Origin: Brevundimonas viscosa
GTDB lineage: Bacteria; Pseudomonadota; Alphaproteobacteria; Caulobacterales; Caulobacteraceae
DNA length: 64,000 nucleotides
NCBI RefSeq assembly: GCF_900116065.1
Contig: NZ_FOZV01000003.1
Span: 124,001 to 188,000, forward strand
Direction of reading: 5' to 3'
In this document: positions 28,402-37,526 of the stretch, piece after piece
Layout: each line of letters opens with the position of its first letter
Position numbering within the stretch: position 1 is the stretch's first letter
Notes under the pieces: model-generated
Database searches by the model: none
Told to the model about the DNA's origin: nothing
What the model saw: only the letters and a program-made list of their open reading frames with translations
Program-made: the position numbers and the translations under genes

Positions 28402-28914
28402 CTAGTTGAGGCGCGAGCCCAGCTGGGCGATGGCGGCGTCGAGCATCGGATCGCTCTTCTGGCCGGCCAGACGGGCGGCAAGAATCTGCTCGGCCGCACG
28501 GGCGGCGAGATCGGCGGCCGCGGCCTTGACCTCGGCGGACGCCTGGGCCTCGGCTTGGGCGATGCGGCGCTCGGCCAGCTGCTGGCGGCGGGCCAGGCTC
28601 TCTTCCAGCTTCACCTTCGACTCTTCCTCGAGGCGGCGGGCGTCGGCCTCGGCGGCCTTCAGCATCTCGGCGGCCTGGGCTTCGGCCTCGGCCTTCTCCT
28701 GACGGATCTGGGCCAGCAGGGCCTCGGCCTCGGCGCGCAGGCGCGCGGCCTCGTCGAGTTCAGCCTGGATCTTCGCGGCCTTGGCGTCGAGGGCGCCGCC
28801 GACCAGCTTCGGCACGCCGGCGACAGCGACGATGACGAAGAAGGCGATCAGGCCGATCGCGACCCACAGTTCGGCGTTGGCCAGGTCGTAGAGGTGGGGA
28901 TTGAAGAATTCCAT
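28402..28914 (-). CDS. atpF: ATP synthase F0 subunit b
   Basis: Subunit b forms the peripheral stalk linking F0 and F1. The 170-residue protein has one N-terminal membrane helix (about 14-35, ELWVAIGLIAFFVIVAVAG) followed by a long alanine- and glutamate-rich coiled coil to about residue 150. It is the second b-type gene in the operon; paired b and b' subunits are usual in alphaproteobacteria. Its ATG shares one base with the preceding stop (TGATG). The gene is followed by the operon terminator. Confidence 0.95.
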   Translation of the reverse strand: MEFFNPHLYDLANAELWVAIGLIAFFVIVAVAGVPKLVGGALDAKAAKIQAELDEAARLRAEAEALLAQIRQEKAEAEAQAAEMLKAAEADARRLEEESKVKLEESLARRQQLAERRIAQAEAQASAEVKAAAADLAARAAEQILAARLAGQKSDPMLDAAIAQLGSRLN

Positions 28915-29507
28915 CAGGCGGCGCCCTTCACGGCGGCGGCGGCTTCGGCGCCCGTCGGGGCCTTGCCGGTGAGACGTTCGACGATGGCCGCCGCGGTATC
29001 CGAGGCGATGGTCGCGACGTTGGACATCGCGGCGTCGCGCGTCGCCGCGATGGCGGTCTCGGCCTCGGCGATGCGGGCGGCGACGGAAGCCTCTTCCACG
29101 GCGGCGCGGGCGTTGGCCTCCTCGGTCACGCGGGCCTTGGCCGCGGCGGCGGTGGCGCGCGAGGCGGCGCGGGCCTCCTCGACCTCACGCTTGGCGGCCT
29201 CGGCCTGGCCGGCCGCTTCGGCCTGGACCTGACGGGCCGTCTCGATCGCGGTCGAAATGGTCGAGGCCCGCTCGTCGAAGACCCGCCGCATGCGCGGGGC
29301 GAAGACCCGGGCGATCAGGAAGTAGAGAACGACGAACAGGAAGACCAGGTAGACGATCTGGCCGAACCAGTGCTGGAACTCGAACTGCGGCAGGCCGCCG
29401 GACTCGTGTTCCCCGCCGTGGGCGGCCTCGGTCGTGGCGTGCGTGTCCTCGACCGCGACCGGGGCGGTCGCGTCTTCGGGCAGGACGGGTTGGGCTTGAG
29501 CGGTCAT
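28914..29507 (-). CDS. atpG: ATP synthase F0 subunit b'
   Basis: This 197-residue second stalk subunit has a 45-residue acidic N-terminal extension, then a membrane helix (about 48-68, FGQIVYLVFLFVVLYFLIARV) and FAPRMRRVFDERASTI, the conserved b' segment. A long alanine-rich coiled coil follows. It pairs with the b subunit encoded next. The gene is also called atpX or atpF' in related genomes. A strong hairpin (29544-29568) separates it from atpE. Confidence 0.93.
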   Translation of the reverse strand: MTAQAQPVLPEDATAPVAVEDTHATTEAAHGGEHESGGLPQFEFQHWFGQIVYLVFLFVVLYFLIARVFAPRMRRVFDERASTISTAIETARQVQAEAAGQAEAAKREVEEARAASRATAAAAKARVTEEANARAAVEEASVAARIAEAETAIAATRDAAMSNVATIASDTAAAIVERLTGKAPTGAEAAAAVKGAA

Positions 29508-29543
29508 CGGTCGCCTGGTCGGGAAACTGGAAAAGCGTCAACC

Positions 29544-29568
29544 GGCGGCGCGGGCAGGCCGCGCCGCC
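29544..29568 (-). promoter_or_regulatory. strong hairpin between atpE and the b' gene
   Basis: GGCGGCGCG (29568-29560 on the minus strand) pairs with CGCGCCGCC (29552-29544) around a seven-base loop, 10 bases after the atpE stop. No T tract follows directly; TTTT comes about eight bases later. It could stabilise the atpE end of the message or reduce read-through, which would help make many c subunits per b pair. The function is inferred. Confidence 0.5.
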
Positions 29569-29578
29569 GAAGGGACGA

Positions 29579-29803
29579 TCACGAGATCCAGATCAGGATG
29601 CCCATGACGAAGGCCAGGATGCCGAGGGCTTCGGCCAGGGCCGCGCCGACGAACAGGTTGCCGATCTGCGAGCCGGCGGCCGACGGGTTGCGCAGGGCGC
29701 CCGCCAGGAACTGGCCGAAGATGTTGCCGACGCCGATGCCGGCGCCGATCATGCCGCACATCGCGATGCCGGCGCCGATGAGCTTGGCGGCTTGAGGATC
29801 CAT
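29579..29803 (-). CDS. atpE: ATP synthase F0 subunit c
   Basis: This 74-residue hairpin protein builds the rotor ring. Helix 1 has the glycine-rich packing motif [20 protein letters not shown] and the polar loop NPSAA. Helix 2 contains the proton-binding glutamate, Glu58, in [11 protein letters not shown]. The residues around Glu58 contain no obvious sodium-binding set, so it is likely proton-driven. It lies between atpB and the b' gene. Confidence 0.97.
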   Translation of the reverse strand: MDPQAAKLIGAGIAMCGMIGAGIGVGNIFGQFLAGALRNPSAAGSQIGNLFVGAALAEALGILAFVMGILIWIS

Positions 29804-29856
29804 GGTCTTAAGTCCTGTTTATCGAGGTTGGGTGGGGAGACGAACTGGTCCGGCCC

Positions 29857-30636
29857 TTAGTGGGCGTGGTCCAGGTTGACCACATCGTTGAGGTAGATGC
29901 AGGTCAGAACGGCGAAGACGAAGGCCTGAAGGAAGGCCACGAGGAATTCGAGCGCGGTCAGGCCGATCGTCATGCCCATGGCGAGCGGGAAGATCAGCAG
30001 GCCGAACCAGCCGGCGGCGCCGACGACGGCGGTCGCCACGAACCCGGCGAACACCTTCAGGGCGATGTGGCCGCCCATCATGTTGCCGAACAGACGAAGG
30101 GTCAGGGTGATCGGGCGAAGCAGGAAGGAGAAGAACTCGATCAGGCCGACGACCGGACGCATGACCAGCGGCGCGCCGGTCGGCCAGAACAGCTTCAGGA
30201 AGCCGGCGCCGTTCTTGACGATGCCGATGATGACCACCAGCCCGAAGGTGATGAGGCCGAAGGTGGCGGTCACCGCCAGCTGCGAGGTGGCCGTGAAGCT
30301 GAGGAACATGCCCAGCAGGTTCATCCCGAGGATGAACAGGAAGATGGTGAACACGAACGGGAAGTACTTCTTGCCGTCGTGCCCGATGATCGAACTCGTC
30401 ATCCCGTCGATCATGCCGAACAGGGTCTCGCCCACCGCCTGCAGTCGGCCCGGAACGACCTTCGCCCCGGAGGTGACCAGGGTCAGGAAGCCGACCACCA
30501 CGACGAAGGCGATGGTCATCGCCAGATGCGAGTTGGTGAAGGCCAGGTGCACGGTGCCGACGACGGGCAGGGTCACTTCGCCGAAGTCGAGCCACTCGTA
30601 AGGCGTGACCTGGAACTGGTGTAGCGGATCGGCCAT
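29857..30636 (-). CDS. atpB: ATP synthase F0 subunit a
   Basis: Subunit a forms the proton half-channels next to the c ring. The 259-residue protein has five to six membrane helices. It has the essential arginine in LTLRLFGNMMGGHI and the C-terminal ALEFLVAFLQAFVFAVLTCIYL. I start at ATG 30636 (MADPLHQFQVTPYEWLDFG), which has AGGAGCC upstream and lies seven bases after atpI; the frame is open further upstream inside atpI but that is not credible. Confidence 0.96.
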   Translation of the reverse strand: MADPLHQFQVTPYEWLDFGEVTLPVVGTVHLAFTNSHLAMTIAFVVVVGFLTLVTSGAKVVPGRLQAVGETLFGMIDGMTSSIIGHDGKKYFPFVFTIFLFILGMNLLGMFLSFTATSQLAVTATFGLITFGLVVIIGIVKNGAGFLKLFWPTGAPLVMRPVVGLIEFFSFLLRPITLTLRLFGNMMGGHIALKVFAGFVATAVVGAAGWFGLLIFPLAMGMTIGLTALEFLVAFLQAFVFAVLTCIYLNDVVNLDHAH

Positions 30637-30643
30637 TGGTCGA

Positions 30644-31003
30644 TCAGGCTCCTTCGTCTTCGTCGTCGAAGGGAACCGACGTCGGCTCCCCAAACTTGTT
30701 GGCCTCGGCCATCAGGCGCTGCGCCGTGCGCCACGCCATCCACACCGATACGGCGAAGCCCAGCAGGACGCCGCCGATGAGTCCGACCGGCGAGGCGCCG
30801 GTGAAGTAGTCAAACACCCAGCCGAGCGCGAGGCCCACGAAGACGCCGCCGAGGAGATCGGCGATGATCTTCCAGGCCTGGCTGGCCGCCGCATGACCCG
30901 CCATCTCCTGGGAGATCCGCGGGGTGGTGCGCGTCTCCAGATCGGATGCGCTCTTCGTGAGACGAGCGATCGCCTCTTCGCGCGATTCCGGTGGCAGGGA
31001 CAT
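30644..31003 (-). CDS. atpI: ATP synthase-associated protein AtpI/AtpZ
   Basis: This 119-residue protein has an N-terminal hydrophilic part (MSLPPESREEAIARL) and two membrane helices (about 45-65 and 72-92: LLGGVFVGLALGWVFDYFTG and LIGGVLLGFAVSVWMAWRTA). It ends in an acidic tail (PFDDEDEGA). Members of this family assist assembly of the c ring or take part in magnesium or calcium handling. It is the first gene of atpI-B-E-F'-F, the standard F0 cluster separated from F1 in alphaproteobacteria. Confidence 0.9.
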   Translation of the reverse strand: MSLPPESREEAIARLTKSASDLETRTTPRISQEMAGHAAASQAWKIIADLLGGVFVGLALGWVFDYFTGASPVGLIGGVLLGFAVSVWMAWRTAQRLMAEANKFGEPTSVPFDDEDEGA

Positions 31004-31058
31004 GGCGGCCTCAGCGCCCCGACACGGATGCCGAGGGGGGTCTGAATTCGGCGCGGAA

Positions 31059-31085
31059 CCTATAGGCGGGACCCCCGCAGGTCAA
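31059..31085 (-). promoter_or_regulatory. candidate housekeeping promoter of the F0 operon
   Basis: On the minus strand TTGACC (31085-31080) is followed after 15 bases by TATAGG (31064-31059), about 56 bases upstream of the atpI start. The -35 match is good for the Caulobacter-type housekeeping sigma factor; the -10 match and the short spacing are weaker. Confidence 0.4.
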
Positions 31086-31717
31086 GGCGGCGCGATCCTG
31101 CGCTAGCTTGTTGAAAACTCGCACGATTGTGTCACCTCATCGCCAGCGTGGCGAACGGTCGCTGCCGAACGGGCGGGATTCGCGCAGGACGGTTCGTCCT
31201 CCGACGGTTGTCCGTCGCAGGCTGGGAAGGGAGCGGGGCGCCGGGCCTTCGCCCGGTCTGTGCATTGAGAGTGACCGTATTCGGCGGAAGCCTGCGCCCC
31301 GCGTGGTCGTTTTCCGTTCGCCCCGCCGACTGGCGGCCCTGTTCGGGCCTTGAAGGCTCGCCGGTTCGGCCTTGCGGCGTCGCCGGGAGGCGGGACTTTC
31401 CGGATCATGTCCGCATCGACCCCGCCTGGTTGGGGCGCGCGGCGAGCAAGGGACGTCATCCACTCGACGTCCACGAGGACCCCGGGACTCTCCTCCACCC
31501 CGACTTCATCGCTCGACCACAGCCCGCCGTCGTCGAGGTCGTGGATCCGACGCCCTCCCCATCGACGGGATGGCAGGCAGTCTAGGGGTGGTTCTTCCCA
31601 TGGCGGGGAAATGACGCTGCCTGCCCCGGTTTGTTCAAGGAAAACAAGGGCCGATACGCGTGAGATAGGTGATTTAGACATTAACTCCCGGCGCCGGGGA
31701 TGGGGTCTGGCGCCGCT
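31086..31717. other. stretch with no convincing gene
   Basis: Open frames on both strands cover this stretch (for example 31103-31681 on the minus strand). Their products are arginine- and proline-rich without recognisable domains, signal peptides or ribosome sites. I see no tRNA, riboswitch or clear terminator. The base composition is a little less GC-rich than nearby genes. It may be a decayed gene or plain spacer next to the repeat that follows. Confidence 0.5.
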
Positions 31718-31893
31718 GGTTCATCACAACGGGCACAAAGGATTCACAAAGGACACGACGGGACCGGCGTATTCCGCGGAGCCCGCAGGGCGACGCCTTC
31801 GAATCCGGTTGCGGGCCTGCGGCCCGCGGGCGGCAGAGACGGGCGTGCCCCCTTGGTGTTCTTCGTGCCCCTTCGTGTCCTTGGTGATGAACC
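31718..31893. repeat. 176-bp imperfect inverted repeat (MITE-like)
   Basis: The left end GGTTCATCAC (31718-31727) is exactly matched by the inverted right end GTGATGAACC (31884-31893). The similarity continues inward for about 35 bases as GGACAC/GGGCACAAAGG-type repeats. The centre contains a second palindrome, GCGGGCC-TGC-GGCCCGC. It encodes nothing. Ends, size and internal palindrome suggest a small non-autonomous mobile element or dispersed repeat; no target-site duplication is obvious and no transposase is present in this window. Confidence 0.55.
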
Positions 31894-31927
31894 AGCGATG
31901 CGGACCGCGGGCGAGGACGAAGGGGGC

Positions 31928-31983
31928 TTGCCCTCCCCCTCCACCACGCTGCGCGTGGTCCCCCTCCCCCTGCGGGCGAGGAA
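31928..31983. repeat. pyrimidine-rich palindromic repeat
   Basis: This short stretch has two CCCTCCCCCT-type tracts on either side of an ACCACGC/GCGTGGT hairpin (near 31943-31960) and ends in TGCGGGCGAGG. It is similar in style to the palindrome cluster at 6238-6411 and is probably another member of a dispersed intergenic family. It ends 10 bases before the next gene. Confidence 0.45.
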
Positions 31984-31992
31984 TAGAAGAGG

Positions 31993-32418
31993 TCAACCGC
32001 CCTGGAGGCAGCGGCGGCCGGCGTAGAGGCCGTTGAGGTAGAACCAGCGATTCTGGACGGCGAGAGCTTCGGCCTGGCGGCGCTCACGTTCCTCGCGGGT
32101 CAGGGCGTCGGCCCCGGCGAACAGCAGGCCCGCGCCGGGGATAAGCATGGCCGCGCCCGCTTTGGCGATCTCGCCCAGTCCGCCGCCGGAGGGCGTGCCG
32201 CCCATGTCGGCGCTGAGCGCCGCCGCCTCGTCGGCGATCTGCCGGCAGGTCAGGCGCTCGTCGGCCGAACGGATCACGGGAGCCGGCCCTTCCACGGCCC
32301 GGGCGGGTTCCGCGTCCGCCCCGGGTCGCTCGGGCGCGTTCGCTTCCTGCGCGAGGGCGGGGGCGGCGGCGAAAGCCAGGGTCGCGAAGACGGCGGCGGC
32401 CAGGGTCGGACGTGTCAT
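31993..32418 (-). CDS. secreted protein of unknown function
   Basis: This 141-residue protein has a clear signal peptide ([19 protein letters not shown], cleavage near ALA-QE). A Pro/Ala/Glu linker follows, then a domain with [18 protein letters not shown], a glycine-rich hydrophobic stretch ([17 protein letters not shown]) and an alpha-helical basic part ending AGRRCLQGG. Two cysteines could pair. I recognise no family. I chose ATG 32418 because the signal peptide begins there; an ATG seven codons upstream is the alternative. It is 66 bases downstream of dxs on the same strand. Confidence 0.7.
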   Translation of the reverse strand: MTRPTLAAAVFATLAFAAAPALAQEANAPERPGADAEPARAVEGPAPVIRSADERLTCRQIADEAAALSADMGGTPSGGGLGEIAKAGAAMLIPGAGLLFAGADALTREERERRQAEALAVQNRWFYLNGLYAGRRCLQGG

Positions 32419-32484
32419 GTCGGTCGAACTCCACTCCACCCCCCGACGGGGACAGAACGGGGCGCGGCCGCAGGAGTTGCCGGA

Positions 32485-34395
32485 TCAGGCGCGGACGGCG
32501 CGGCTGGCCTCGACGCCGAGCGCCTGCAGGGCGGCGGCGGCGATGTGGGAGGCGTTGAGGCCGGCCGTCTCGTACTGGGCGAACGGGGCCTCCTGGTCCT
32601 GGAAGACGTCGGGCAGGTGAAGGGTGCGGACCCTGAGCCCGGCGTCCAGGGCGCCCTTTTCGGCCAGCAACTGCAGCACGAAGGCGCCGAAGCCGCCCAT
32701 GGCCCCTTCCTCCACCGTGATCAGGGCCTCGTGCTCGCGGGCGAGCCGGAGGATCATCGCCTCGTCCAGCGGCTTGGCGAAGCGGGCGTCGGCGACGGTG
32801 GCCGAGACGCCGCGCGCGGCCAGGGCCTCGGCGGCCTTGAGCGATTCCTGCAGCCGGGTGCCGAGCGACAGGATGGCCACGGCCGTGCCCTCGCGGACGA
32901 TGCGGCCCTTGCCGATCTCCAGCGGGGCGGCGAGTTCCGGGATGTCGACGCCGACGCCGTCGCCGCGCGGGTAGCGGAAGGCGGACGGGCGGTCGTCGAT
33001 CTCCAGCGAGGTGGCGATCATGGCGGCCAGCTCGGCCTCGTCCGACGCCGCCATCAGCACCATGCCCGGCAGGGCGCCCATGTAGCCGATGTCGAACGAG
33101 CCGGCGTGGGTCGAGCCGTCGGCGCCCACCAGTCCGGCGCGGTCCATGGCGAAGCGCACCGGCAGCGACTGGATGGCCACGTCGTGGACGACCTGGTCGT
33201 AGCCGCGCTGGAGGAAGGTCGAATAGATGGCGCAGACCGGCTTCATGCCGTCGGCGGCGAGGCCGGCGGCGAAGGTGACGGCGTGCTGCTCGGCGATGCC
33301 GACGTCGTAGGTCCGGTCCGGGAAGGCCTGGCCGAACAGGTCGAGGCCGGTGCCCGAGGGCATGGCGGCCGTGATGGCCACGATGGAAGGATCGCGCTGG
33401 GCGCGCTTGATCAGCTCGGTCCCGAACACCTTGGTGTAGCTCGGGGCGTTGGAGGCCGGCTTCGACTGCTTGCCGGAGACGACGTCGAACTTGACCACCG
33501 CGTGCAGCTTGTCGGCGCTGCTCTCCGCCGGGGCGTAGCCCTTGCCCTTCTGGGTGACGACGTGGACCAGAACCGGGCGGTCGGTGATGGCCGCGGCGTT
33601 CCTCAGGATCGGAACGAGGTTGTCCATGTCGTGCCCGTCGATCGGGCCGACGTAATAGAAGCCCAGCTCCTCGAAGAAGGTGCCGCCGGTGACCATGCCG
33701 CGGGCGTATTCCTCGGCCTTCTTCGCCGCCTGCTTGAACGGGCGGGGCAGGTGTTCGGCGAACTTCTTGCCGATCTTGCGCATGCCCCGGTAGGTGCCGC
33801 CGGAGACGAGGCCGGCGAGATAGGCGCTCATGCCGCCGACCGGCGGGGCGATCGACATGTCGTTGTCGTTGAGCACCACCATCAACTGGCCCCGCGTGGC
33901 CTCGACGGCGTTGTTCATCGCCTCGTAGGCCATGCCGGCGGACATCGAGCCGTCGCCGATGACGGCCACGACGCGGTTGGTCCCGCCCTTCTGGTCGCGG
34001 GCGGCGGCGAAGCCGAGGGCGGCCGAGATCGAGGTCGAGGCGTGGGCGGCGCCGAACGGGTCGTATTCGCTCTCGGAGCGCTTGGTGAAGCCGCTGAGGC
34101 CGCCGCCCTGGCGCAGGGTGCGGATGCGGTCGCGCCGGCCGGTGAGGATCTTGTGCGGATAGCACTGGTGGCCGACGTCCCAGATCAGGATGTCCTTCGG
34201 CGTCTCGAACACGTGGTGCAGGGCGACCGTCAGCTCGACCACGCCGAGGCCGGCGCCGAGGTGGCCGCCGGTGACGGAGACGGCGTCGATGGTCTCGGCC
34301 CGCACCTCTTCGGCCAGTTGCTTGAGGCGCGGAATGTCGAATCCGCGCATGTCGGCGGGAAACTTGACCTGGTCGAGAAGCGGGGTGTCGGGCAT
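32485..34395 (-). CDS. dxs: 1-deoxy-D-xylulose-5-phosphate synthase
   Basis: Dxs joins pyruvate and glyceraldehyde 3-phosphate, the first MEP-pathway step, using thiamine diphosphate. The 636-residue protein has [20 protein letters not shown], the ThDP-magnesium motif [44 protein letters not shown] and [19 protein letters not shown] start at ATG 34395 ([10 protein letters not shown]), the usual N-terminus; GTG 34428 would add 11 residues and neither has a strong ribosome site. It lies 105 bases downstream of ispA, in the familiar xseB-ispA-dxs order. Confidence 0.96.
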   Translation of the reverse strand: MPDTPLLDQVKFPADMRGFDIPRLKQLAEEVRAETIDAVSVTGGHLGAGLGVVELTVALHHVFETPKDILIWDVGHQCYPHKILTGRRDRIRTLRQGGGLSGFTKRSESEYDPFGAAHASTSISAALGFAAARDQKGGTNRVVAVIGDGSMSAGMAYEAMNNAVEATRGQLMVVLNDNDMSIAPPVGGMSAYLAGLVSGGTYRGMRKIGKKFAEHLPRPFKQAAKKAEEYARGMVTGGTFFEELGFYYVGPIDGHDMDNLVPILRNAAAITDRPVLVHVVTQKGKGYAPAESSADKLHAVVKFDVVSGKQSKPASNAPSYTKVFGTELIKRAQRDPSIVAITAAMPSGTGLDLFGQAFPDRTYDVGIAEQHAVTFAAGLAADGMKPVCAIYSTFLQRGYDQVVHDVAIQSLPVRFAMDRAGLVGADGSTHAGSFDIGYMGALPGMVLMAASDEAELAAMIATSLEIDDRPSAFRYPRGDGVGVDIPELAAPLEIGKGRIVREGTAVAILSLGTRLQESLKAAEALAARGVSATVADARFAKPLDEAMILRLAREHEALITVEEGAMGGFGAFVLQLLAEKGALDAGLRVRTLHLPDVFQDQEAPFAQYETAGLNASHIAAAALQALGVEASRAVRA

Positions 34396-34500
34396 GCGAG
34401 CGGGTACCTGGGCCTTCCTGTCCAACACGCTCTAGCGCATTTCGCTGCCGGTCGGGGACAGGAGGAGCTGAAAAAGAGATGCGGGGCGGTTCGTCCGGGG

Positions 34501-35403
34501 TCAGTTCCGCCGCTGCAGCACGTAATCGACGCTGGCCTTGAGGATGTCCGCGTCGGGGCCGAACGGGTCGAGGTGGGACCGGGCCTGATCGGCGAGGTGG
34601 CCGACGCGGCGGCGGGCGGCGTCGACGCCGAGCAGGGTCACGAAGTTGGTCTTGCCCTGGGCCTCGTCCTTGCGGGCGGCCTTGCCGAGGATGTCCTCGT
34701 CGCCCTCGACGTCGAGCAGGTCGTCGACGATCTGGTAGGCGAGGCCGATGTCGTGGGCGAAGCTGGTCAGGGCCTGGCGCTCCGTGTCGCGGGCGCGGGC
34801 GACGATCAGCGGAATCTCGAAGGCGTAGGTGAACAGGGCCCCCGTCTTGAGCCGCTGCATGCGGGCGACGCCGCCGAGGTCGTCGCGCACGCCCAGCAGG
34901 TCGATCATCTGGCCGCCGGCCATGCCGCGGGCGCCCGAGGCCATGGACAGACGGGCGGCGAGCTCGCAGCGCACGCCCGGGTCGTCGTGGGTGTCGGGGT
35001 GCAGGACGATGTCGAAGGCGGCGGTCTGCAGGGCGTCGCCGGCGAGGATGGCGGTGGCCTCGTCGTAGGCGCGGTGCAGGGTCGGGCGGCCGCGGCGGAC
35101 GTCGTCGTCGTCCATGGCCGGCAGATCGTCGTGGACGAGGCTGTAGGCGTGGACGCACTCCAGCGCGCAGGCGGCGCGCAGCACCGGCCGCTCCTCGATG
35201 TCGAACAGGCGGGCGGCCTCGAGGGCGAAGAAGGGCCGCAGCCGCTTGCCCGGGCCCAGGGCGGCGTAGCGCATGGCCTCGGTGAGTCGCGATTCCGGCC
35301 CGTCGGCGCGGGGCAGCAGCTCGTCGAGGGCCACGGTGACGAGGTCGGCGACCTCGGCGACGCGGTCGATGACGCCCTGCTCCGGCGAATTGGCGGCCAG
35401 CAC
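34501..35403 (-). CDS. ispA: polyprenyl (farnesyl/geranylgeranyl) diphosphate synthase
   Basis: This 300-residue short-chain prenyltransferase condenses IPP with allylic diphosphates. It has the first aspartate-rich motif in [19 protein letters not shown], with [15 protein letters not shown] before it. The second motif is in [14 protein letters not shown]. Product length (C15 or C20) cannot be fixed from the sequence alone. It starts two bases after the csaA stop and leads to dxs, so isoprenoid precursor supply and chain elongation are on one transcript. Confidence 0.93.
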   Translation of the reverse strand: MLAANSPEQGVIDRVAEVADLVTVALDELLPRADGPESRLTEAMRYAALGPGKRLRPFFALEAARLFDIEERPVLRAACALECVHAYSLVHDDLPAMDDDDVRRGRPTLHRAYDEATAILAGDALQTAAFDIVLHPDTHDDPGVRCELAARLSMASGARGMAGGQMIDLLGVRDDLGGVARMQRLKTGALFTYAFEIPLIVARARDTERQALTSFAHDIGLAYQIVDDLLDVEGDEDILGKAARKDEAQGKTNFVTLLGVDAARRRVGHLADQARSHLDPFGPDADILKASVDYVLQRRN

Positions 35404-35405
35404 GG

Positions 35406-35759
35406 TCAGAACAGCCTCCCGCCCACCGGCACGTCGCGATCGACGCCGACGAGGACCACCTTGCCGTCGGCGTCGGGGAAACCCAGCGTCAGGACCTCGG
35501 ACATGAAGGGGCCGATCTGGCGCGGCGGGAAGTTGACCACGGCGGCGACCTTGCGGCCGTGGAGCTGCTCGAGGGTGTAGTGCTCGGTGATCTGGGCCGA
35601 GGACTTCCGGACGCCGAGGTCGGGGCCGAAGTCGATGGTCAGCTTGAAGGCCGGCTTGCGCGCCTCGGGAAAGGGTTCGGCCCGGACCACCTCGCCGACG
35701 CGGATGTCGACCTTGAGGAAGTCGTCGAAGGCGATGCGCTCGGACGGGGCTCCGGACAT
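35406..35759 (-). CDS. csaA: CsaA-type tRNA-binding-domain protein
   Basis: This 117-residue protein is a single tRNA-binding OB-fold like the C-terminal domain of bacterial MetRS. Recognisable pieces are [58 protein letters not shown] and the C-terminal PVGGRLF. CsaA was described as a secretion-related chaperone in Bacillus and also binds tRNA; its role in proteobacteria is unclear. ATG 35759 shares one base with the xseB stop (TGATG). Its position between xseB and ispA is unusual compared with E. coli. Confidence 0.9.
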   Translation of the reverse strand: MSGAPSERIAFDDFLKVDIRVGEVVRAEPFPEARKPAFKLTIDFGPDLGVRKSSAQITEHYTLEQLHGRKVAAVVNFPPRQIGPFMSEVLTLGFPDADGKVVLVGVDRDVPVGGRLF

Positions 35760-36007
35760 CACTCGAAGGCGGCCGGCTCGGCGCCGCGCGGCTGGCCGTC
35801 GGGACCGACGACGATCTTCTCGACGCGCAGCTGGGCGGCCTTGAGCCGCGTCTCGCAGTGGGCCTTGAGGCGCGCGCCCTCCTCGTAGAGGGCGATGGAC
35901 TCCTCGAGCGGCGCCTGGCCGGATTCGAGCTTTTGGACGATCTGTTCGAGGCGCTGCAGGGCGTCCTCGAAGCTGAGGTCGGCGGGAATGGCGGAAACGT
36001 CGGTCAT
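35759..36007 (-). CDS. xseB: exodeoxyribonuclease VII small subunit
   Basis: XseB joins XseA to form exonuclease VII, which degrades single-stranded DNA. The 82-residue protein has the full signature: [19 protein letters not shown] and [20 protein letters not shown] start at ATG 36007 ([11 protein letters not shown]); longer upstream extensions in the frame are not family-like. It opens the xseB-csaA-ispA-dxs cluster. The large subunit XseA is not in this window. Confidence 0.93.
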   Translation of the reverse strand: MTDVSAIPADLSFEDALQRLEQIVQKLESGQAPLEESIALYEEGARLKAHCETRLKAAQLRVEKIVVGPDGQPRGAEPAAFE

Positions 36008-36086
36008 CGCGGCGACCCTAGAGGGGGCCGTTCGCGGTCTCAAGCGACTCATCGCGCGCGACCGGCCTTCGGCCCGCCCGGCCGCG

Positions 36087-36752
36087 TCAGCGCTTCTCGT
36101 AGCGGCGCTGGGACCAGTATTTGTAGCCCTGGTTGTGGACCAGCTTCCAGCCGTCGGCCTTCAGGCGGCGGCCGACCATGTGGTTGAAGTAGCCGTGGGC
36201 GAGGACCAGGACGTCCTGGCCGGCCTCGGCGCGGGCGATCAGGGCCTGGGCGGCCTGTTCGGCGCGGATCTCGGCCTGGGCGCGGGTCTCCTGGCCCTCG
36301 TGATGGTTGAAGGCGTGCCACCAGATGCGGGCCACGGCGCCCCAATACTTGGGCGGCAGCCTGAACCAGGAGGGGAAGTGCGGCGGCGGCAGGGGCGCCT
36401 CTATGAACAGGGCGTCGGACATCACCTCCTTGCCGGCGGCGACGGCGGCGGCGGTCTCCTGGGCGCGCTGCCGGGTGGAGGCGTAGATGGCGCCGGCGCC
36501 CTCGGCGGTGGCCACCAGCTCGGGCGGGGGCGTCTGGCCGGCGCGCAGGCCCCCGACCTCGTAGCGGGCCCACCAGTCGCGGTACTGGTCGGAGGTCAGC
36601 AGGCATTTGCGCGACAGGGCCGGCTCGCCGTGACGGGCCAGGATGATCGCGCCCGGGCGCACGACGACGAGGGCCGCGGAGGCCGGGGCGGACGGTTCCG
36701 CAGCGGTGTCTCGGGCGGGGGCTGACATGCGCGGCAGGTCGGAAAGTCCCAT
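36087..36752 (-). CDS. histidine phosphatase superfamily protein
   Basis: This protein of about 221 residues has the RHG catalytic motif (ILARHGEPALSRKCLL), a second basic residue in YASTRQRAQETA, and the distal histidine in VLVLAHGYFNHMVGRRL. The C-terminal LVHNQGYKYWSQRRYEKR is basic. It belongs to the phosphoglycerate mutase-like phosphatases; the substrate is unknown. The start is uncertain: ATG 36752 has a purine-rich stretch upstream, ATG 36728 is eight codons later, and the frame is open to 36899. It lies 79 bases upstream of xseB on the same strand. Confidence 0.8.
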   Translation of the reverse strand: MGLSDLPRMSAPARDTAAEPSAPASAALVVVRPGAIILARHGEPALSRKCLLTSDQYRDWWARYEVGGLRAGQTPPPELVATAEGAGAIYASTRQRAQETAAAVAAGKEVMSDALFIEAPLPPPHFPSWFRLPPKYWGAVARIWWHAFNHHEGQETRAQAEIRAEQAAQALIARAEAGQDVLVLAHGYFNHMVGRRLKADGWKLVHNQGYKYWSQRRYEKR

Positions 36753-36962
36753 GCGATCCGACCCTTCGTCCTCCCCCAAGACCTGGATGCGGTCGGCCGC
36801 CGGACGGCCGGACCCGGTCAGGTGGTAGCCGCCTGCGGGCGAGGTGACAACCTCGTCGGCGCGGGCGGTCGGCGGGGACGGGTGGACGGACCGGCTCACC
36901 CGGCGAGACTAGGCCGACGCAACGGTCTTGTCGCGCCCGGATCGAGGCGCTAGGCGCCGGAG

Positions 36963-37490
36963 ATGACCGACGCCGTGATCCGCCCCGCTGAAGACGCCGA
37001 CGCCGCCGCCCTCGGCGAGCTGGGCCGGCAGACCTTCATCGACACCTTCGTGACCGGATTCGGCATCCCCTACCCGGCCGACGACCTGGCGGCGTTTCTC
37101 GACGCCAGCTTCAATGCGGAGACGATCCGCACCAAGCTCAGGGAGCCCGGCGCGGCCTGGTGGGTGGCGGAGAAGGACGGCCGGCTGCTGGCCTTCGCCA
37201 ACACCGGCCCGAACACCCTGCCCCACCCCGAGGCGCGCGCCAGCCATGCGGAGCTGCGGCGGCTGTACGTGTCGAAGGCCGCGCAGGGCCTCGGGCTCGG
37301 GACCCGGCTGCTGGAGACGGCGCTGGCATGGATGGAGGCGCACACCGACGGTCCGCTGTGGATCGGCGTATGGAGCGGCAACCTGAAGGCGCAGAAGCTT
37401 TATGCGGCCTGGGGCTTCGAGAAGGCGGGCGAGTACCAGTATCCGGTCGGCCGCTGGATGGACGACGAGTTCATCCTGCGGCGGGGATAG
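36963..37490 (+). CDS. GNAT-family N-acetyltransferase
   Basis: This 175-residue protein is a complete GNAT fold. It has an N-terminal AVIRPAEDADAAAL, motif A as LRRLYVSKAAQGLGLGTRLL (acetyl-CoA loop QGLGLG), and the C-terminal WSGNLKAQKLYAAWGFEKAG. The substrate, small molecule or protein amine, is unknown. ATG 36963 is chosen because the alignment-typical N-terminus starts there. It is followed 36 bases later by the DUF72 gene on the same strand, a possible operon. Confidence 0.88.
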   Translation: MTDAVIRPAEDADAAALGELGRQTFIDTFVTGFGIPYPADDLAAFLDASFNAETIRTKLREPGAAWWVAEKDGRLLAFANTGPNTLPHPEARASHAELRRLYVSKAAQGLGLGTRLLETALAWMEAHTDGPLWIGVWSGNLKAQKLYAAWGFEKAGEYQYPVGRWMDDEFILRRG

Positions 37491-37526
37491 GCGGAACCGC
37501 CGGCGCCCGACCGCCGTTGGCCGCTC

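Noticed and set aside
31103..31681. 192-residue open frame on the minus strand in the non-coding stretch
   Set aside because: No ribosome site, no domain and biased composition. I kept the region as without a convincing gene.
32545..35580. Very long open frame on the plus strand opposite dxs, ispA and csaA
   Set aside because: It is antisense to well-identified genes. High GC removes stop codons from such frames, and the product is rich in Gly, Asp, Val and Arg without domains.
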